Assembly: GCF_003569045.1 (NCBI RefSeq)
Contig: NZ_BFCB01000003.1
Location: 186,001-250,000 of the forward strand
Length of the DNA stretch: 64,000 nt
Reading direction: 5' to 3'
Source of the DNA: Aggregatilinea lenta
Lineage (GTDB): Bacteria; Chloroflexota; Anaerolineae; Aggregatilineales; Aggregatilineaceae
Shown: positions 1-7,634 of the stretch, one piece after another
Position numbering within the stretch: the first letter of the stretch is position 1
Layout of the letters: the number at the start of each line of letters is the position of its first letter
Program-made: the position numbers and the translations under genes
Notes under the pieces: generated by a model
The model's input: the letters and a program-made list of their open reading frames with translations, nothing else
Told to the model about the DNA's origin: nothing
Databases searched by the model: none

Positions 1-1
1 G

Positions 2-892
2 GGCGGCTACGACATCTTCAAAGAAGCCAAGATCCGGCGCTTCTGGGCGCGCCAGCCCGACTCGGCGCTGCGCCCGGAGCTGATCAAGCGCCTCTACGCC
101 GACATCGCCGGGCTGTCCGAGGGCAGCGGCGCGTACCTGGCGGCGTTCTTCAAGCAGGGCATGGAAGAGACGGGCGACTGGTCCTACTCGCACAGCCTGC
201 GCTGGCGCAATACCAGCCGCTCCAAGCGGTTCTTCTCCCCGACGCTGCGCGAGCGCATCGCGGACGGCATCATCGGCGACGAAAGCGACTGGGCCGCGCT
301 GGGTGTGCGCACCCCGGCAGGTTTCAAGGGGTGGAATCCGATGGCGCAGGCGCAGTACCTGGAGATCACGACCTTCCTTTCGACCTACTTGCTCTCGTCG
401 CAGGCGGACCGCATGAGCATGGGGCGCAGCATCGAAGGGCGCTACCCGTTCCTCGATTCGCGCGTGATCGACTATGCCAACCGCCTCTCGCCGCAGCTTA
501 AGATGCTCGGCCTGACGGAAAAATACCTGCTGCGCAAGATCGCGCAGGAATGGCTGCCGGACGACATCTGGCAGCGGCCCAAGCGCCCCTACCGCGCCCC
601 GATCCAGCGCAGCTTCTTTGGCGCGAACGCGCCGGAGTACGTGCGCGATCTGCTCTCTCCCCAGCAGATCGAGGCGACGGGCTTCTTCAACGCCACCGCC
701 ATCGACCAGATGGTCAAGAAGATCGAGCGCGGCGTGAAACTCAGCGAAACTGACGATATGGCGCTGGTCGGCGCACTGTCCGCCCAGCTCGTACACCAGC
801 AATTTGTCCGCGATTTTAAGATGCCCCCACCACTATCGACAGACGACGACGTCAAGGTCTGCGTGGGGCACGAGATCACTCAAGGAGCCTAG
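2..892 (+). CDS. asnB: asparagine synthase (glutamine-hydrolysing), C-terminal part
   Basis: The gene enters from the left edge, already open in the frame that begins at base 2, so the start and the N-terminal glutaminase domain lie outside the window. The visible 296 residues belong to the C-terminal synthetase domain, which activates aspartate with ATP and transfers ammonia. The opening GGYDIFKE stretch is the usual sequence after the domain's conserved DELFGG, and the later QADRMSMGRSIEGRYPFLD stretch is typical of the AsnB synthetase half. It ends two bases before nadE, so the two are probably co-transcribed. A second, complete asnB lies at 33681-35651. In glycan loci such paralogues may amidate sugars or peptides rather than make asparagine, but the sequence cannot settle that. 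Confidence 0.9.
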   Translation, partial: GGYDIFKEAKIRRFWARQPDSALRPELIKRLYADIAGLSEGSGAYLAAFFKQGMEETGDWSYSHSLRWRNTSRSKRFFSPTLRERIADGIIGDESDWAALGVRTPAGFKGWNPMAQAQYLEITTFLSTYLLSSQADRMSMGRSIEGRYPFLDSRVIDYANRLSPQLKMLGLTEKYLLRKIAQEWLPDDIWQRPKRPYRAPIQRSFFGANAPEYVRDLLSPQQIEATGFFNATAIDQMVKKIERGVKLSETDDMALVGALSAQLVHQQFVRDFKMPPPLSTDDDVKVCVGHEITQGA

Positions 893-894
893 CA

Positions 895-1893
895 ATGACC
901 TTTGGCGAACACGTCCTGAAGATTGACCCGGCAGCCGAAACCGATCGCATCGTCGCGTTCATGCGCGAGCAGGTCGGCAAGGTGATGCATCGCCGGGGCG
1001 CGGTGATCGGTGTGAGCGGCGGCATCGACTCGTCGGTGTGCCTGGCGCTGTCCGCCCGCGCGTTTGGCCCGCAGCGCGTGGCCGCAATCATGATGCCCGA
1101 AAAAGACTCCGAGGCCGAAAGCGAAGCGCTGGCCCGCCTGCTGTCGGACGCGTTCGACGTGCAGCCGACGCTGGAAGTCATCACGCCCGCGCTGGAAGGC
1201 TTGCGCTGCTACCAGCGCCGCGACGAAGCGATCGCGCGTGTCTTCCCGGAGTACGACCCGACGAAGGGCTACACGGCCAAGATCGTGCTGCCGAATAACC
1301 TGCTGGACAACAACACGCTCAACGTCTTCAAGCTGACGATCATCACGCCGGAAGGCGAAGAGAAGACACAGCGCCTGCCGCTGGCCGAGTACCTGCAAAT
1401 CGTCGCGGCGTCGAACTTCAAGCAGCGTACACGCATGACGACACTGTACTACCACGCCGAAGAGCGCAACTACGCCGTGATCGGCACGGGCAACAAGAAC
1501 GAGCACGAGCAGGGCTTCTTCGTGAAGTACGGTGACGGCGGCGCAGACCTGAAGCCGATCATCCACCTGTACAAGACACAGGTCTACCAACTGGCCGAAT
1601 ACCTGGGCGTGCCGGAAGAGATCCGCCGCCGCCAGCCGACCACCGATACCTACAGCGCGCACCAGTCGCAGGAAGAGTTCTTCTTCCGCCTGCCGTTCAA
1701 GACAATGGATCTGCTGTGGTATGCGCAGGAAAACAACGTGCCGGTCGCGGAAGTGGCTGAGGGCATGGGCCTGACCGAGGTCCAGGTGCAGCGCGCGTTC
1801 GACGACTTCAAGCGCAAGCAGCGCACGACGGACTATCTGCGCATGAACCCGATCGGCCTGGACGACGTGGTGGTTGAGGGCGAACCGTCGTAA
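895..1893 (+). CDS. nadE: NAD(+) synthase, ammonia-dependent type
   Basis: The 332-residue protein is an N-type ATP pyrophosphatase. The P-loop SGGIDSS is at residues 41-47, and a GTGNKNEHEQGFFVKYGDGG segment matches the deamido-NAD binding and catalytic region of NadE. There is no N-terminal glutaminase domain, so it would use free ammonia to convert deamido-NAD to NAD. It is about 55 residues longer than E. coli NadE, with the extra length in the middle (about residues 95-160). It follows the asparagine synthase gene after two bases. NadE-like proteins do occur in surface-glycan clusters, so a role in amidating another carboxylate cannot be excluded. Confidence 0.88.
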   Translation: MTFGEHVLKIDPAAETDRIVAFMREQVGKVMHRRGAVIGVSGGIDSSVCLALSARAFGPQRVAAIMMPEKDSEAESEALARLLSDAFDVQPTLEVITPALEGLRCYQRRDEAIARVFPEYDPTKGYTAKIVLPNNLLDNNTLNVFKLTIITPEGEEKTQRLPLAEYLQIVAASNFKQRTRMTTLYYHAEERNYAVIGTGNKNEHEQGFFVKYGDGGADLKPIIHLYKTQVYQLAEYLGVPEEIRRRQPTTDTYSAHQSQEEFFFRLPFKTMDLLWYAQENNVPVAEVAEGMGLTEVQVQRAFDDFKRKQRTTDYLRMNPIGLDDVVVEGEPS

Positions 1894-1920
1894 GGCAAGG
1901 GCAAGGTTTGGGACAATCTG

Positions 1921-1948
1921 GTAGGGGCAATGCACGAATTGCCCCTAC
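1921..1948. repeat. GTAGGGGC-type palindromic repeat
   Basis: Ends read GTAGGGGCAAT and ATTGCCCCTAC around a short centre. The same ends recur at 10514, 30557, 40072 and 40131. Confidence 0.75.
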
Positions 1949-1978
1949 GAAATCGCTCCCGTTGGATACGACATAAAA

Positions 1979-2009
1979 GGCCGGGCGGAGCAAGGCCCCG
2001 CCCCTACGG
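1979..2009. repeat. GGCGGAGC-type palindromic repeat
   Basis: GGGCGGAGCAAGGCCCCGCCC followed by CTACGG. Near-identical copies are at 41054-41080 and 63952-63979. Confidence 0.7.
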
Positions 2010-2020
2010 GTTGTGGGTTT

Positions 2021-2063
2021 CTCCCCTCTCCAATCCGATTGGAGAGGGGCCGGGGGTGAGGTG
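2021..2063. repeat. CTCTCCAAT/ATTGGAGAG palindromic repeat
   Basis: Inverted repeat CCCCTCTCCAATC / GATTGGAGAGGGG followed by CCGGGGGTGAGGT. This is the best-formed copy of the window's commonest repeat family. Confidence 0.75.
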
Positions 2064-2067
2064 CTCT

Positions 2068-2094
2068 GCGGGCAGGTCACCTGCCCGTCCCTAC
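2068..2094. repeat. GGGCAGGT-type palindromic repeat
   Basis: GGGCAGGT / ACCTGCCC inverted repeat ending in GTCCCTAC, so it shares the CCCTAC end with the neighbouring repeats. Confidence 0.65.
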
Positions 2095-2157
2095 AAAAAC
2101 ACGTCGAACTGTCGAAGGTGTGGGTTTCTGATCGTGGATCGCTGAAGGGGCAGGACC

Positions 2158-2694
2158 ATGTTGGAACAAATGAGCCAGCGGCTGCTAAGCAAGATCGCGA
2201 TGGTCGCGCCGGGCGGAGAAAGCCTGCGTCCCGCACTGCACCGCCTGCGCGGGGTCAAGGTGGGCGAGCACGTCTGGATCAGCCAGTACGTTTACATCGA
2301 CGAGCTGCACCCCGAAGTGATCTCCATCGGCAACAACAGCTCGATCGGGCTGCGCACGTCGATCATCACGCACTTTTACTGGGGGCCGCGCCGGTCCAGC
2401 GAGCACGCCGGACCGGTGGTCATCGAAGATGACGTGTTCATCGGGCCGCACTGCGTGATCCTGCCCGGCGTGAAGATCGGGCGCGGCGCGGTGATCAAGG
2501 CGGGTACGGTCGTCAGCCGCAATATTCCGGCGGGCACGTTCTGGTCCACGCCCGCGCCGGAAGCCCTGGCGAAGGTCGACATCCCGCTGACCTGGGAGCA
2601 CGAATACGATGAGTTCATGAAGGGCTTGCGCATGATCCGCAAGCCGCGTCCTGGCCAGAAGCCGCCCAGCCCGCCCGCGCCTCCGGCTGACTAG
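2158..2694 (+). CDS. left-handed beta-helix (hexapeptide repeat) acyltransferase
   Basis: The 178-residue protein carries hexapeptide-type [LIV]-G-x(4) repeats from about residue 33 to 130, for example VVIEDDVFIGPHCVILPGV, which fold as a left-handed beta helix. The layout matches the serine/maltose/galactoside O-acetyltransferase group, which moves acetyl from acetyl-CoA to a sugar hydroxyl. The C-terminal 45 residues are charged and proline-rich (PPSPPAPPA) and look disordered. The start ATG has an AGGGGCAGGA Shine-Dalgarno-like stretch just upstream. The neighbours (polysaccharide deacetylase, sugar dehydrogenase and aminotransferase) suggest that it acetylates a surface-glycan sugar. The exact acceptor is unknown. 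Confidence 0.82.
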   Translation: MLEQMSQRLLSKIAMVAPGGESLRPALHRLRGVKVGEHVWISQYVYIDELHPEVISIGNNSSIGLRTSIITHFYWGPRRSSEHAGPVVIEDDVFIGPHCVILPGVKIGRGAVIKAGTVVSRNIPAGTFWSTPAPEALAKVDIPLTWEHEYDEFMKGLRMIRKPRPGQKPPSPPAPPAD

Positions 2695-2720
2695 CGCTTG
2701 GCAACCTGTTCTGACGCCCT

Positions 2721-2756
2721 GACAGCGGTGTGCCCCTCCGGGCCGCCGCTGTCTTT
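2721..2756 (+). terminator. probable rho-independent terminator after the acyltransferase gene
   Basis: Stem GACAGCGG (2721-2728) / CCGCTGTC (2746-2753) with a GC-rich loop and a short TTT run. It lies 26 bp after the stop codon. The U tract is weak. Confidence 0.5.
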
Positions 2757-2780
2757 GCACAGGTTTTATAGACCGTCCGG

Positions 2781-2809
2781 TTGAACTCAGTAATAGTTTC
2801 TGCTATGCT
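2781..2809 (+). promoter_or_regulatory. sigma-70-type promoter of the polysaccharide deacetylase gene
   Basis: -35 TTGAAC (2781-2786) and -10 TATGCT (2804-2809) are separated by exactly 17 bp. Transcription would start near 2816, which favours the downstream ATG at 2859 over starts inside the promoter. Confidence 0.6.
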
Positions 2810-2858
2810 GTGCATAAAGACATGGCTCTGCGCAATAATTAAGAATAGGCGGTGCGCA

Positions 2859-4031
2859 ATGACGAATTTGTGGAGCAGCAACCAGCCGTCCAACTTCTGG
2901 CTGTGCGAACCATCCCCGCCAGACGAGGTCTGGCAGACGGCCATCGACAAGGCGCTGCCCATCCTGGACCTGCCCGACCGCCCCGCAGACGCCGACGCGC
3001 TGCTAGAAGCGGTACTCGGCGAGGGCCAGTTCGGGCCGGATCGCTACCGGATGAGCCTCGCCAAGCGCCTCTATTACGAGGTCAAGCCGCTGCTGCCGCG
3101 CAGTCTGACGCGGGTCATGCGCCAGAAGTACAGCACGCCCACGCAGGAGACGTTCCGCCTGGGCTGGCCGGTCGAGGATCGCTACGTGCGTTACCTGCTG
3201 GAAGTGCTGCGCCAGGTCATGCTGGAGATGGGCGTTACGTCGCTTGAGTACACGCATTTCTGGCCGGAGGGCCGCCCCTACGCGTTCGTGCTGACGCACG
3301 ACATCGAGTGGGCCAAAGGGCAGGCATACGTGCGCCCGGTGGCGGATCTGGTCGAGCGGCACGGGTTCCGCTCGTGCTTCAACTTCGTGCCGGAGCGCTA
3401 CGAGCTGGACTACGACCTGATGGCCGAGCTAAACGAACGCGGCTTTGAGGTCGGCGTGCACGGCCTGAAACATGACGGCAAGCTGTTCACCTCGCGCGCA
3501 ACCTTCGACCGCCGCGTGGGCCAGATCAACGCCTACGTCAAGAAGTTTGGCGCAAAGGGCTTTGCCGCGCCGCTGACGCACCGCAACCCCGACTGGATGC
3601 AGGCGTTCGACGTAGAGTGGGATCGCTCGTTCTTCGACACCGACCCGTACGAGCCGATGGTCGGCGGCGTGATGACGATCTGGCCGTTCTTCATGGGCAA
3701 GTTCGTGGAGCTGCCGTACACGATGGTGCAGGACTACACCCTGACGGCGGTCGTGCAGGCTGACAGCACGGAGCTGTGGTCCGAAAAGCTGGCGTTCGTC
3801 GAGCAAAGCGGCGGCATGGCGCTGCTGAACACGCACCCCGACTACCTGCTGGACGAAAAGGTGTGGGCCTTGTTCGAGCAGTTCCTGGGCACGATGCAGG
3901 CGCGCGACGGCTACTGGCACGCGCTGCCGCGCGATGTCGCGCAGTGGTGGCGCGACCGTGCTGCAGGCACGGATCCGCGTATCGTCAAGTGCACCGCGCA
4001 GCTCGAAGACGGCAAAATCGCGCTGGTGTAA
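2859..4031 (+). CDS. polysaccharide deacetylase family protein
   Basis: The 390-residue protein contains a NodB-like deacetylase core. A THD metal-site motif lies at residues 146-148 and a GVHGLKHDG stretch supplies candidate metal ligands H201 and H205. This family removes N- or O-acetyl groups from polysaccharides using a divalent metal. Residues 1-135 form an extra N-terminal region without a signal peptide, so the protein may act in the cytoplasm on a glycan precursor. The frame is open from 2781, but a promoter sits at 2781-2809, so I place the start at the ATG at 2859. A terminator follows the gene, which makes it a single-gene unit. Confidence 0.8.
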   Translation: MTNLWSSNQPSNFWLCEPSPPDEVWQTAIDKALPILDLPDRPADADALLEAVLGEGQFGPDRYRMSLAKRLYYEVKPLLPRSLTRVMRQKYSTPTQETFRLGWPVEDRYVRYLLEVLRQVMLEMGVTSLEYTHFWPEGRPYAFVLTHDIEWAKGQAYVRPVADLVERHGFRSCFNFVPERYELDYDLMAELNERGFEVGVHGLKHDGKLFTSRATFDRRVGQINAYVKKFGAKGFAAPLTHRNPDWMQAFDVEWDRSFFDTDPYEPMVGGVMTIWPFFMGKFVELPYTMVQDYTLTAVVQADSTELWSEKLAFVEQSGGMALLNTHPDYLLDEKVWALFEQFLGTMQARDGYWHALPRDVAQWWRDRAAGTDPRIVKCTAQLEDGKIALV

Positions 4032-4061
4032 TGTTCGTGCAAGCTTCGCAGGGTCGCGATG

Positions 4062-4094
4062 AGGAGTGGGGAAGTTCATTCCCCGCTCCTTTTT
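4062..4094 (+). terminator. rho-independent terminator after the deacetylase gene
   Basis: Stem AGGAGTGGGGAA (4062-4073) / TTCCCCGCTCCT (4079-4090) with one G-U pair and a five-base loop, ending in a TTTTT run. Confidence 0.85.
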
Positions 4095-4579
4095 CGCCCC
4101 GCGCGGTTCCCCTGGCTCCTCCCTCGCTCGTGCACGGCTTCACAAGTGGAAAAAGCCTCAAATTCCCAAGAGCGTGCATACCCCGGAAGTCTATAGTGAA
4201 TTGAAAGGTTACCTTCATCGTCTGTTATCAACATGAAAGGTTCCCTCAGTACCATTTAAATAGATAGGGTGACCTGCTGTGAGACAAGCCTCTGTGGGGA
4301 CTCCGGCGGGGAACCGGATCGACGGATTGGGCTCCTGAACACAGGAGAGCACGGCACACCAGCCGAACAACGTCAGCGCCAACACATCGCAGGGCCAGGC
4401 ACCCGGCCACAAGTTGGCGCCCCTCAGGATGCAGGCGCATCCGATTGGCGGGCGTGGGGACTTTCAATTCGCCGTATGTCATTTAACTGGTTCGCACGGC
4501 GCAGCTTGCCGTGTGAGAGCGTATCGTACACCGTGCCGCCTGTGTTGAAATGGCGGCAGTCAAAATGGGGAAGGATGCA
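4095..4579 (+). other. long leader upstream of the sugar dehydrogenase gene: repeated motif and hairpins
   Basis: About 485 bp with no convincing gene. Near 4205-4275 three copies of an AAGGTTACCT-like motif are spaced 29-32 bp apart (see separate entry). The rest can form several clean hairpins: TCCGG/CCGGA (4302-4318), CTCCTG-AACA-CAGGAG (4332-4347) and GGATGC-AGGC-GCATCC (4427-4442). There is no U-tract terminator. It could be a structured 5' leader or hide a small RNA, and I do not recognise a known riboswitch. Confidence 0.45.
4203..4275 (+). promoter_or_regulatory. possible operator array, three AGGTTACCT-like iterons
   Basis: AAGGTTACCTT at 4205-4215 is a perfect 5-1-5 palindrome. AAGGTTCCCTC at 4237-4247 and AGGGTGACCT at 4266-4275 resemble it. 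The spacing of about three helical turns suits a cooperative regulator bound on one DNA face. The regulator is unknown. Confidence 0.35.
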
Positions 4580-5635
4580 ATGGATCAATTACAGGTGGGC
4601 GTCATCGGACATGGGTACTGGGGACCCAACTTGCTTCGCAATTTTGTCGAGCTGCCCGGCTCCAACGTCGTTGCGGTAGCCGATTTTTCTGAAGAGCGGC
4701 TCGCCAGCGTGCGCAGCCGCTATCCGGGCGTGGAGACGACAACCGATTATCAAGATTTCTTTAACCTGGGCGTGAACGCCGTGGTCGTGGCGACCCCGCC
4801 GGAAACGCACTACGCGATCGCCCGCGACTGCCTGGAGCACGGTCTGAACGTGCTGGTCGAGAAGCCGCTGACGCTGAAGACCGAGCATGCCCGTGACCTC
4901 GTCGATCTGGCGAAGAGCAAGGGCCTGACGCTGATGGTCGGCCACACCTTCGAGTACAACGCCGCCGTGCGTGAGATCAAGCGCATGGTCGACTCGGGCG
5001 AGCTGGGCGAGATCTACTACGTCGACGCCGTGCGTGTGAACCTGGGCCTGTTCCAGTCCAATTCGAACGTGTTGTGGGATCTGGCGCCGCACGACGTCTC
5101 GATCCTGCGCTACATCCTGGGCATGGACCCGATCGCGGTTCGCGCCAGCGGCACGGACTCGATCATGAAGGGCAAGCACGACCTCGCGTACGTGTACCTG
5201 CAATTTCCGAACAACGTGGTCGCCCACATGCACGTGAGCTGGCTGGACCCGCGCAAGGTGCGCCGCATCACCATCGTCGGCAGCCAGAAGATGGTCGTCT
5301 ATGACGACATCGAGCCGCTGGAAAAGATCAAGATCTACGACAAGGGCGTGGACAAGCTGCCTTACACCAACTCGTATGGCGACTTCCAACTGAGCTACCG
5401 CTACGGCGACGTGGTTGCGCCGCACATCCGCTTCACCGAGCCGCTGCGCATGGAATGCCAGGACTTCGTGGACTCGTGCCTCAACCACACCGAACCGGTC
5501 GCCAGCGGCTGGGACGGCATGAAGGTGGTCGAAGTGCTCGAAATGGCCGAGGCCGCGCTGGAGTCCGGCTGCACGGAAATCATCGCCGAGGAACCCTCCC
5601 CGCTCCAGGCGGAAGTCTCGCCGTCGGGGGATTAG
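4580..5635 (+). CDS. Gfo/Idh/MocA family NAD(P)-dependent sugar dehydrogenase
   Basis: The 351-residue protein has an N-terminal Rossmann fold with GHGYWG at residues 10-15 and the family's catalytic EKPLT motif at 94-98, where Lys95 is the expected catalytic lysine. The C-terminal alpha/beta sugar-binding domain completes the usual length. The GYWGPN signature is typical of UDP-GlcNAc(A) 3-dehydrogenases of the WlbA/WbpB group. An aminotransferase of the matching WlbC/WbpE type follows, so the pair probably makes a 3-amino-3-deoxy nucleotide sugar. The ATG at 4580 is chosen because GGGGAAGG lies five bases upstream. Confidence 0.85.
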   Translation: MDQLQVGVIGHGYWGPNLLRNFVELPGSNVVAVADFSEERLASVRSRYPGVETTTDYQDFFNLGVNAVVVATPPETHYAIARDCLEHGLNVLVEKPLTLKTEHARDLVDLAKSKGLTLMVGHTFEYNAAVREIKRMVDSGELGEIYYVDAVRVNLGLFQSNSNVLWDLAPHDVSILRYILGMDPIAVRASGTDSIMKGKHDLAYVYLQFPNNVVAHMHVSWLDPRKVRRITIVGSQKMVVYDDIEPLEKIKIYDKGVDKLPYTNSYGDFQLSYRYGDVVAPHIRFTEPLRMECQDFVDSCLNHTEPVASGWDGMKVVEVLEMAEAALESGCTEIIAEEPSPLQAEVSPSGD

Positions 5636-5655
5636 CATCCGTCGTACGCTCAGGA

Positions 5656-5679
5656 GCCAGCCGCCGTGCGGCGGCTGGC
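5656..5679 (+). other. perfect 10-bp hairpin between the dehydrogenase and aminotransferase genes
   Basis: Arms GCCAGCCGCC (5656-5665) and GGCGGCTGGC (5670-5679) close on a GTGC tetraloop. No U tract follows, so it may be an mRNA processing or stability element rather than a terminator. Confidence 0.5.
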
Positions 5680-5756
5680 CGCCTCAACCTTCGTTGAGCA
5701 CACTCAATCAGCAGACGCTTGCCGGGCTGCCGGAAGCAGGACACAAGGAGAACACA

Positions 5757-6869
5757 GTGAACGTTCCGTTCGTTGATTTGCAAGCACTTCACCGCCCGAT
5801 CCAGGAAGAGCTGAATCAGGCTGTTTTGAGCATTGTGCAGCGCGGCAACTTCGTTTTGGGGCATGATGTCGATCATCTGGAAGAAGCATTCGCGGAATAC
5901 TGCGGCGTGAGCTACGGTGTGGGCGTCGGCAGTGGTCTGGCGGCGATCGAGCTGGCCCTGCGCGCTTTGGGCGTGGGCGTGGGCGATGAAGTGATCGTCC
6001 CGGCGCATACCTTCACCGCCAGCGCGGCGGCGGTCACCTTTGCGGGCGCGACCCCGGTCTTCGTGGACGCGGACCTGGACACGTTCAACATTGACGTGGA
6101 CAAGATCGAAGCGGCGATCACCGATCGCACCAAGGCCATCGTGCCGGTGCACCTGTACGGGCTTCCGGCGGACATGGACCCGATCATGCGCATCGCCGAA
6201 AAGCACAATCTGGTCGTGGTCGAGGACGCTTCCCAGGCGCACGGCGCGACGTATAACGGCAAGCGCGTCGGCTCGTTCGGCCATGCGGCGGCGTTCAGCT
6301 TCTACCCCACCAAGAATCTGGGTGCGGCGGGCGACGCGGGCATCGTGGTGACCAACGACGAGCGCGTGGCGGAGACGATTAAGGCGCTGCGCAACTGCGG
6401 CCAGACGGAAAAGAATCTGCACACGATGGAGCCGTTCAATTACCGCCTGGACACGCTGCAAGCCGCGTTCCTGAACGTGAAGCTGCCCCACCTGGATCAG
6501 TGGAACGACGCGCGCCGCAAGGTCGCTGCGCACTACAACGAGCTGCTGGAAGGCAGCGGCGTTGTGACGCCCGGCGATGCCTACCCGGCGCACCACGTCT
6601 ACCACCTGTACGTGATCCGCACGCCCCAGCGTGACGCGCTGGCGGCGCACCTGAAGCAAAACGGGGTCGGCACGGCGATTCACTACCCGCTGCCGGTGCA
6701 CCTCCAGCCGTTCTACAAGGCGCGCGGCCACGAAGAGGGCGAGTTCCCGGTAGCCGAGCTGATCGTGAGCGAAATCCTGTCGCTGCCCATGTTCCCGGAC
6801 ATGACGCGCGAGCAGGTTGAGTACGTAGCCGAGCAGATCAAGGCGTTCTCGCTCGTTCCTTCCGCCTAA
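5757..6869 (+). CDS. DegT/DnrJ/EryC1/StrS family sugar aminotransferase
   Basis: A 370-residue PLP-dependent aminotransferase that converts a keto-sugar nucleotide to an amino sugar using glutamate or glutamine. The PLP-binding lysine is Lys186, in the SFYPTKNLG motif. [10 protein letters not shown] supplies the usual cofactor-stacking segment. Length and order fit the WecE/WbpE subgroup. The start is placed at the GTG at 5757 because AAGGAG lies six bases upstream. The frame continues upstream, but that part looks untranslated. It lies 121 bp after the dehydrogenase gene and is probably in one unit with it. Confidence 0.88.
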   Translation: MNVPFVDLQALHRPIQEELNQAVLSIVQRGNFVLGHDVDHLEEAFAEYCGVSYGVGVGSGLAAIELALRALGVGVGDEVIVPAHTFTASAAAVTFAGATPVFVDADLDTFNIDVDKIEAAITDRTKAIVPVHLYGLPADMDPIMRIAEKHNLVVVEDASQAHGATYNGKRVGSFGHAAAFSFYPTKNLGAAGDAGIVVTNDERVAETIKALRNCGQTEKNLHTMEPFNYRLDTLQAAFLNVKLPHLDQWNDARRKVAAHYNELLEGSGVVTPGDAYPAHHVYHLYVIRTPQRDALAAHLKQNGVGTAIHYPLPVHLQPFYKARGHEEGEFPVAELIVSEILSLPMFPDMTREQVEYVAEQIKAFSLVPSA

Positions 6870-6898
6870 TTCCTGCGGGTTCTTGCGGGTGATGTTGT

Positions 6899-6930
6899 CC
6901 GGCCCGGTGGATGTGCGTCCGCCGGGCCGG
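6899..6930 (+). terminator. GC-rich hairpin after the aminotransferase gene
   Basis: Stem CCGGCCCGG (6899-6907) / CCGGGCCGG (6922-6930). It is a perfect nine-base stem placed 30 bp after the stop, but lacks a U run. Confidence 0.4.
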
Positions 6931-6953
6931 GCCCGTTTAAACGGGGGCTGCTC

Positions 6954-6992
6954 CCATCCCCTGACCCCCGCCTTCACGCCAGCGAGGGGAAA
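6954..6992. repeat. degenerate CCCCTGACCCCC/CGAGGGGAAAGGG repeat
   Basis: An imperfect inverted repeat (CATCCCCTGACCCCC near the left end, GCGAGGGGAAAGGG at the right) related to copies near 19459 and 63900. Confidence 0.5.
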
Positions 6993-7006
6993 GGGAACAA
7001 GGCAAG

Positions 7007-7034
7007 GCCGGGCGGGTCAGAAACCCGCCCCTAC
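7007..7034. repeat. GGGCGGGT-type palindromic repeat
   Basis: GGGCGGGT / ACCCGCCC inverted repeat ending in CTAC, of the same style as the copy at 19414. Confidence 0.65.
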
Positions 7035-7086
7035 GAAAAAAAACATGTTTTGCGCCGCTGTGTCTGGTTTACGTGCTCAAAGCGGG

Positions 7087-7092
7087 GTATGA
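7087..7092 (+). promoter_or_regulatory. -10 box (about 7088-7093) before the Fur-family gene
   Basis: TATGAT matches the -10 consensus in five of six bases. The -35 region (TGGTTT, 17 bp upstream) is poor. It supports a start codon downstream of it, at 7133. Confidence 0.4.
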
Positions 7093-7132
7093 TCGGGGCC
7101 AACTGGACGGCATCGAATGGACGGGCAAGCGC

Positions 7133-7576
7133 GTGTCAAGTGAAGCGGAACATGTCCTGGCGTCCCTGCGCCAGCAGGGCGAGCGCATCACCATCCAGCG
7201 CCGGGAAGTGATCGAGGCGCTGAGCAGGGACGGTGGCCATCTGGCGATCGACGATCTGCACGGCGCGCTGGTGCGGCGCGGCCTGGACCTGAACGAGCCG
7301 ACGATCTACCGCATCTTGCAGTGGCTGAAGGATCTCTGCGTCGTGTCGCAGACGGATCTGGGCGGCAACCGCGTCGTCTACCAGATGATCGGCGAGTCGC
7401 GCCACCATCACCTCGTCTGCCTGAACTGCCACCGCGTCATCGAGATGGATGACCGCCTGCTGGACGATCTGCGTGCCCGGCTGCGGCAGGATTACGGCTT
7501 CGAGCCGCGCATCGATCACATGGCGTTCTTCGGCCTGTGCAGCGACTGCCAGGCCGCGTTAGAAACCCACACATAA
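7133..7576 (+). CDS. Fur/PerR/Zur family transcriptional regulator
   Basis: The protein has an N-terminal winged helix (TIYRILQWLKDLCVV is the recognition region) and a C-terminal metal domain with HHHLVCLNCHRVIEMDD. Two CxxC pairs (CLNC and CSDC) form the structural zinc site of Fur-family dimers. It would repress genes in response to iron, zinc or peroxide; the metal cannot be told from sequence. The frame is open from 7073, but a TATGAT box lies there, so I place the start at the GTG at 7133 (147 residues, normal Fur length). It converges on lysA with no clear terminator between them. Confidence 0.85.
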   Translation: MSSEAEHVLASLRQQGERITIQRREVIEALSRDGGHLAIDDLHGALVRRGLDLNEPTIYRILQWLKDLCVVSQTDLGGNRVVYQMIGESRHHHLVCLNCHRVIEMDDRLLDDLRARLRQDYGFEPRIDHMAFFGLCSDCQAALETHT

Positions 7577-7634
7577 CCCTGAATTCCCGCATTTTATCCG
7601 AGTGTTTCCAACCTATCCCACCGCGTTTTGTGGC

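Larger units (their letters stand above)
1894..2157. other. intergenic region packed with palindromic repeats
   Basis: This 264-bp gap has no plausible gene. It holds four short GC-rich inverted repeats head to tail, each described separately. They are members of families found in many gaps of this window. No clear promoter or U-tract terminator is visible. Confidence 0.7.

Noticed and set aside
1894-2157. A mobile element with inverted ends
   Set aside because: There is no transposase frame or target duplication; only short palindromes that recur singly elsewhere.
5580-6977. A 465-codon minus-strand frame across the aminotransferase gene
   Set aside because: A shadow of the DegT gene; His/Arg/Val-rich and without homology-like motifs.
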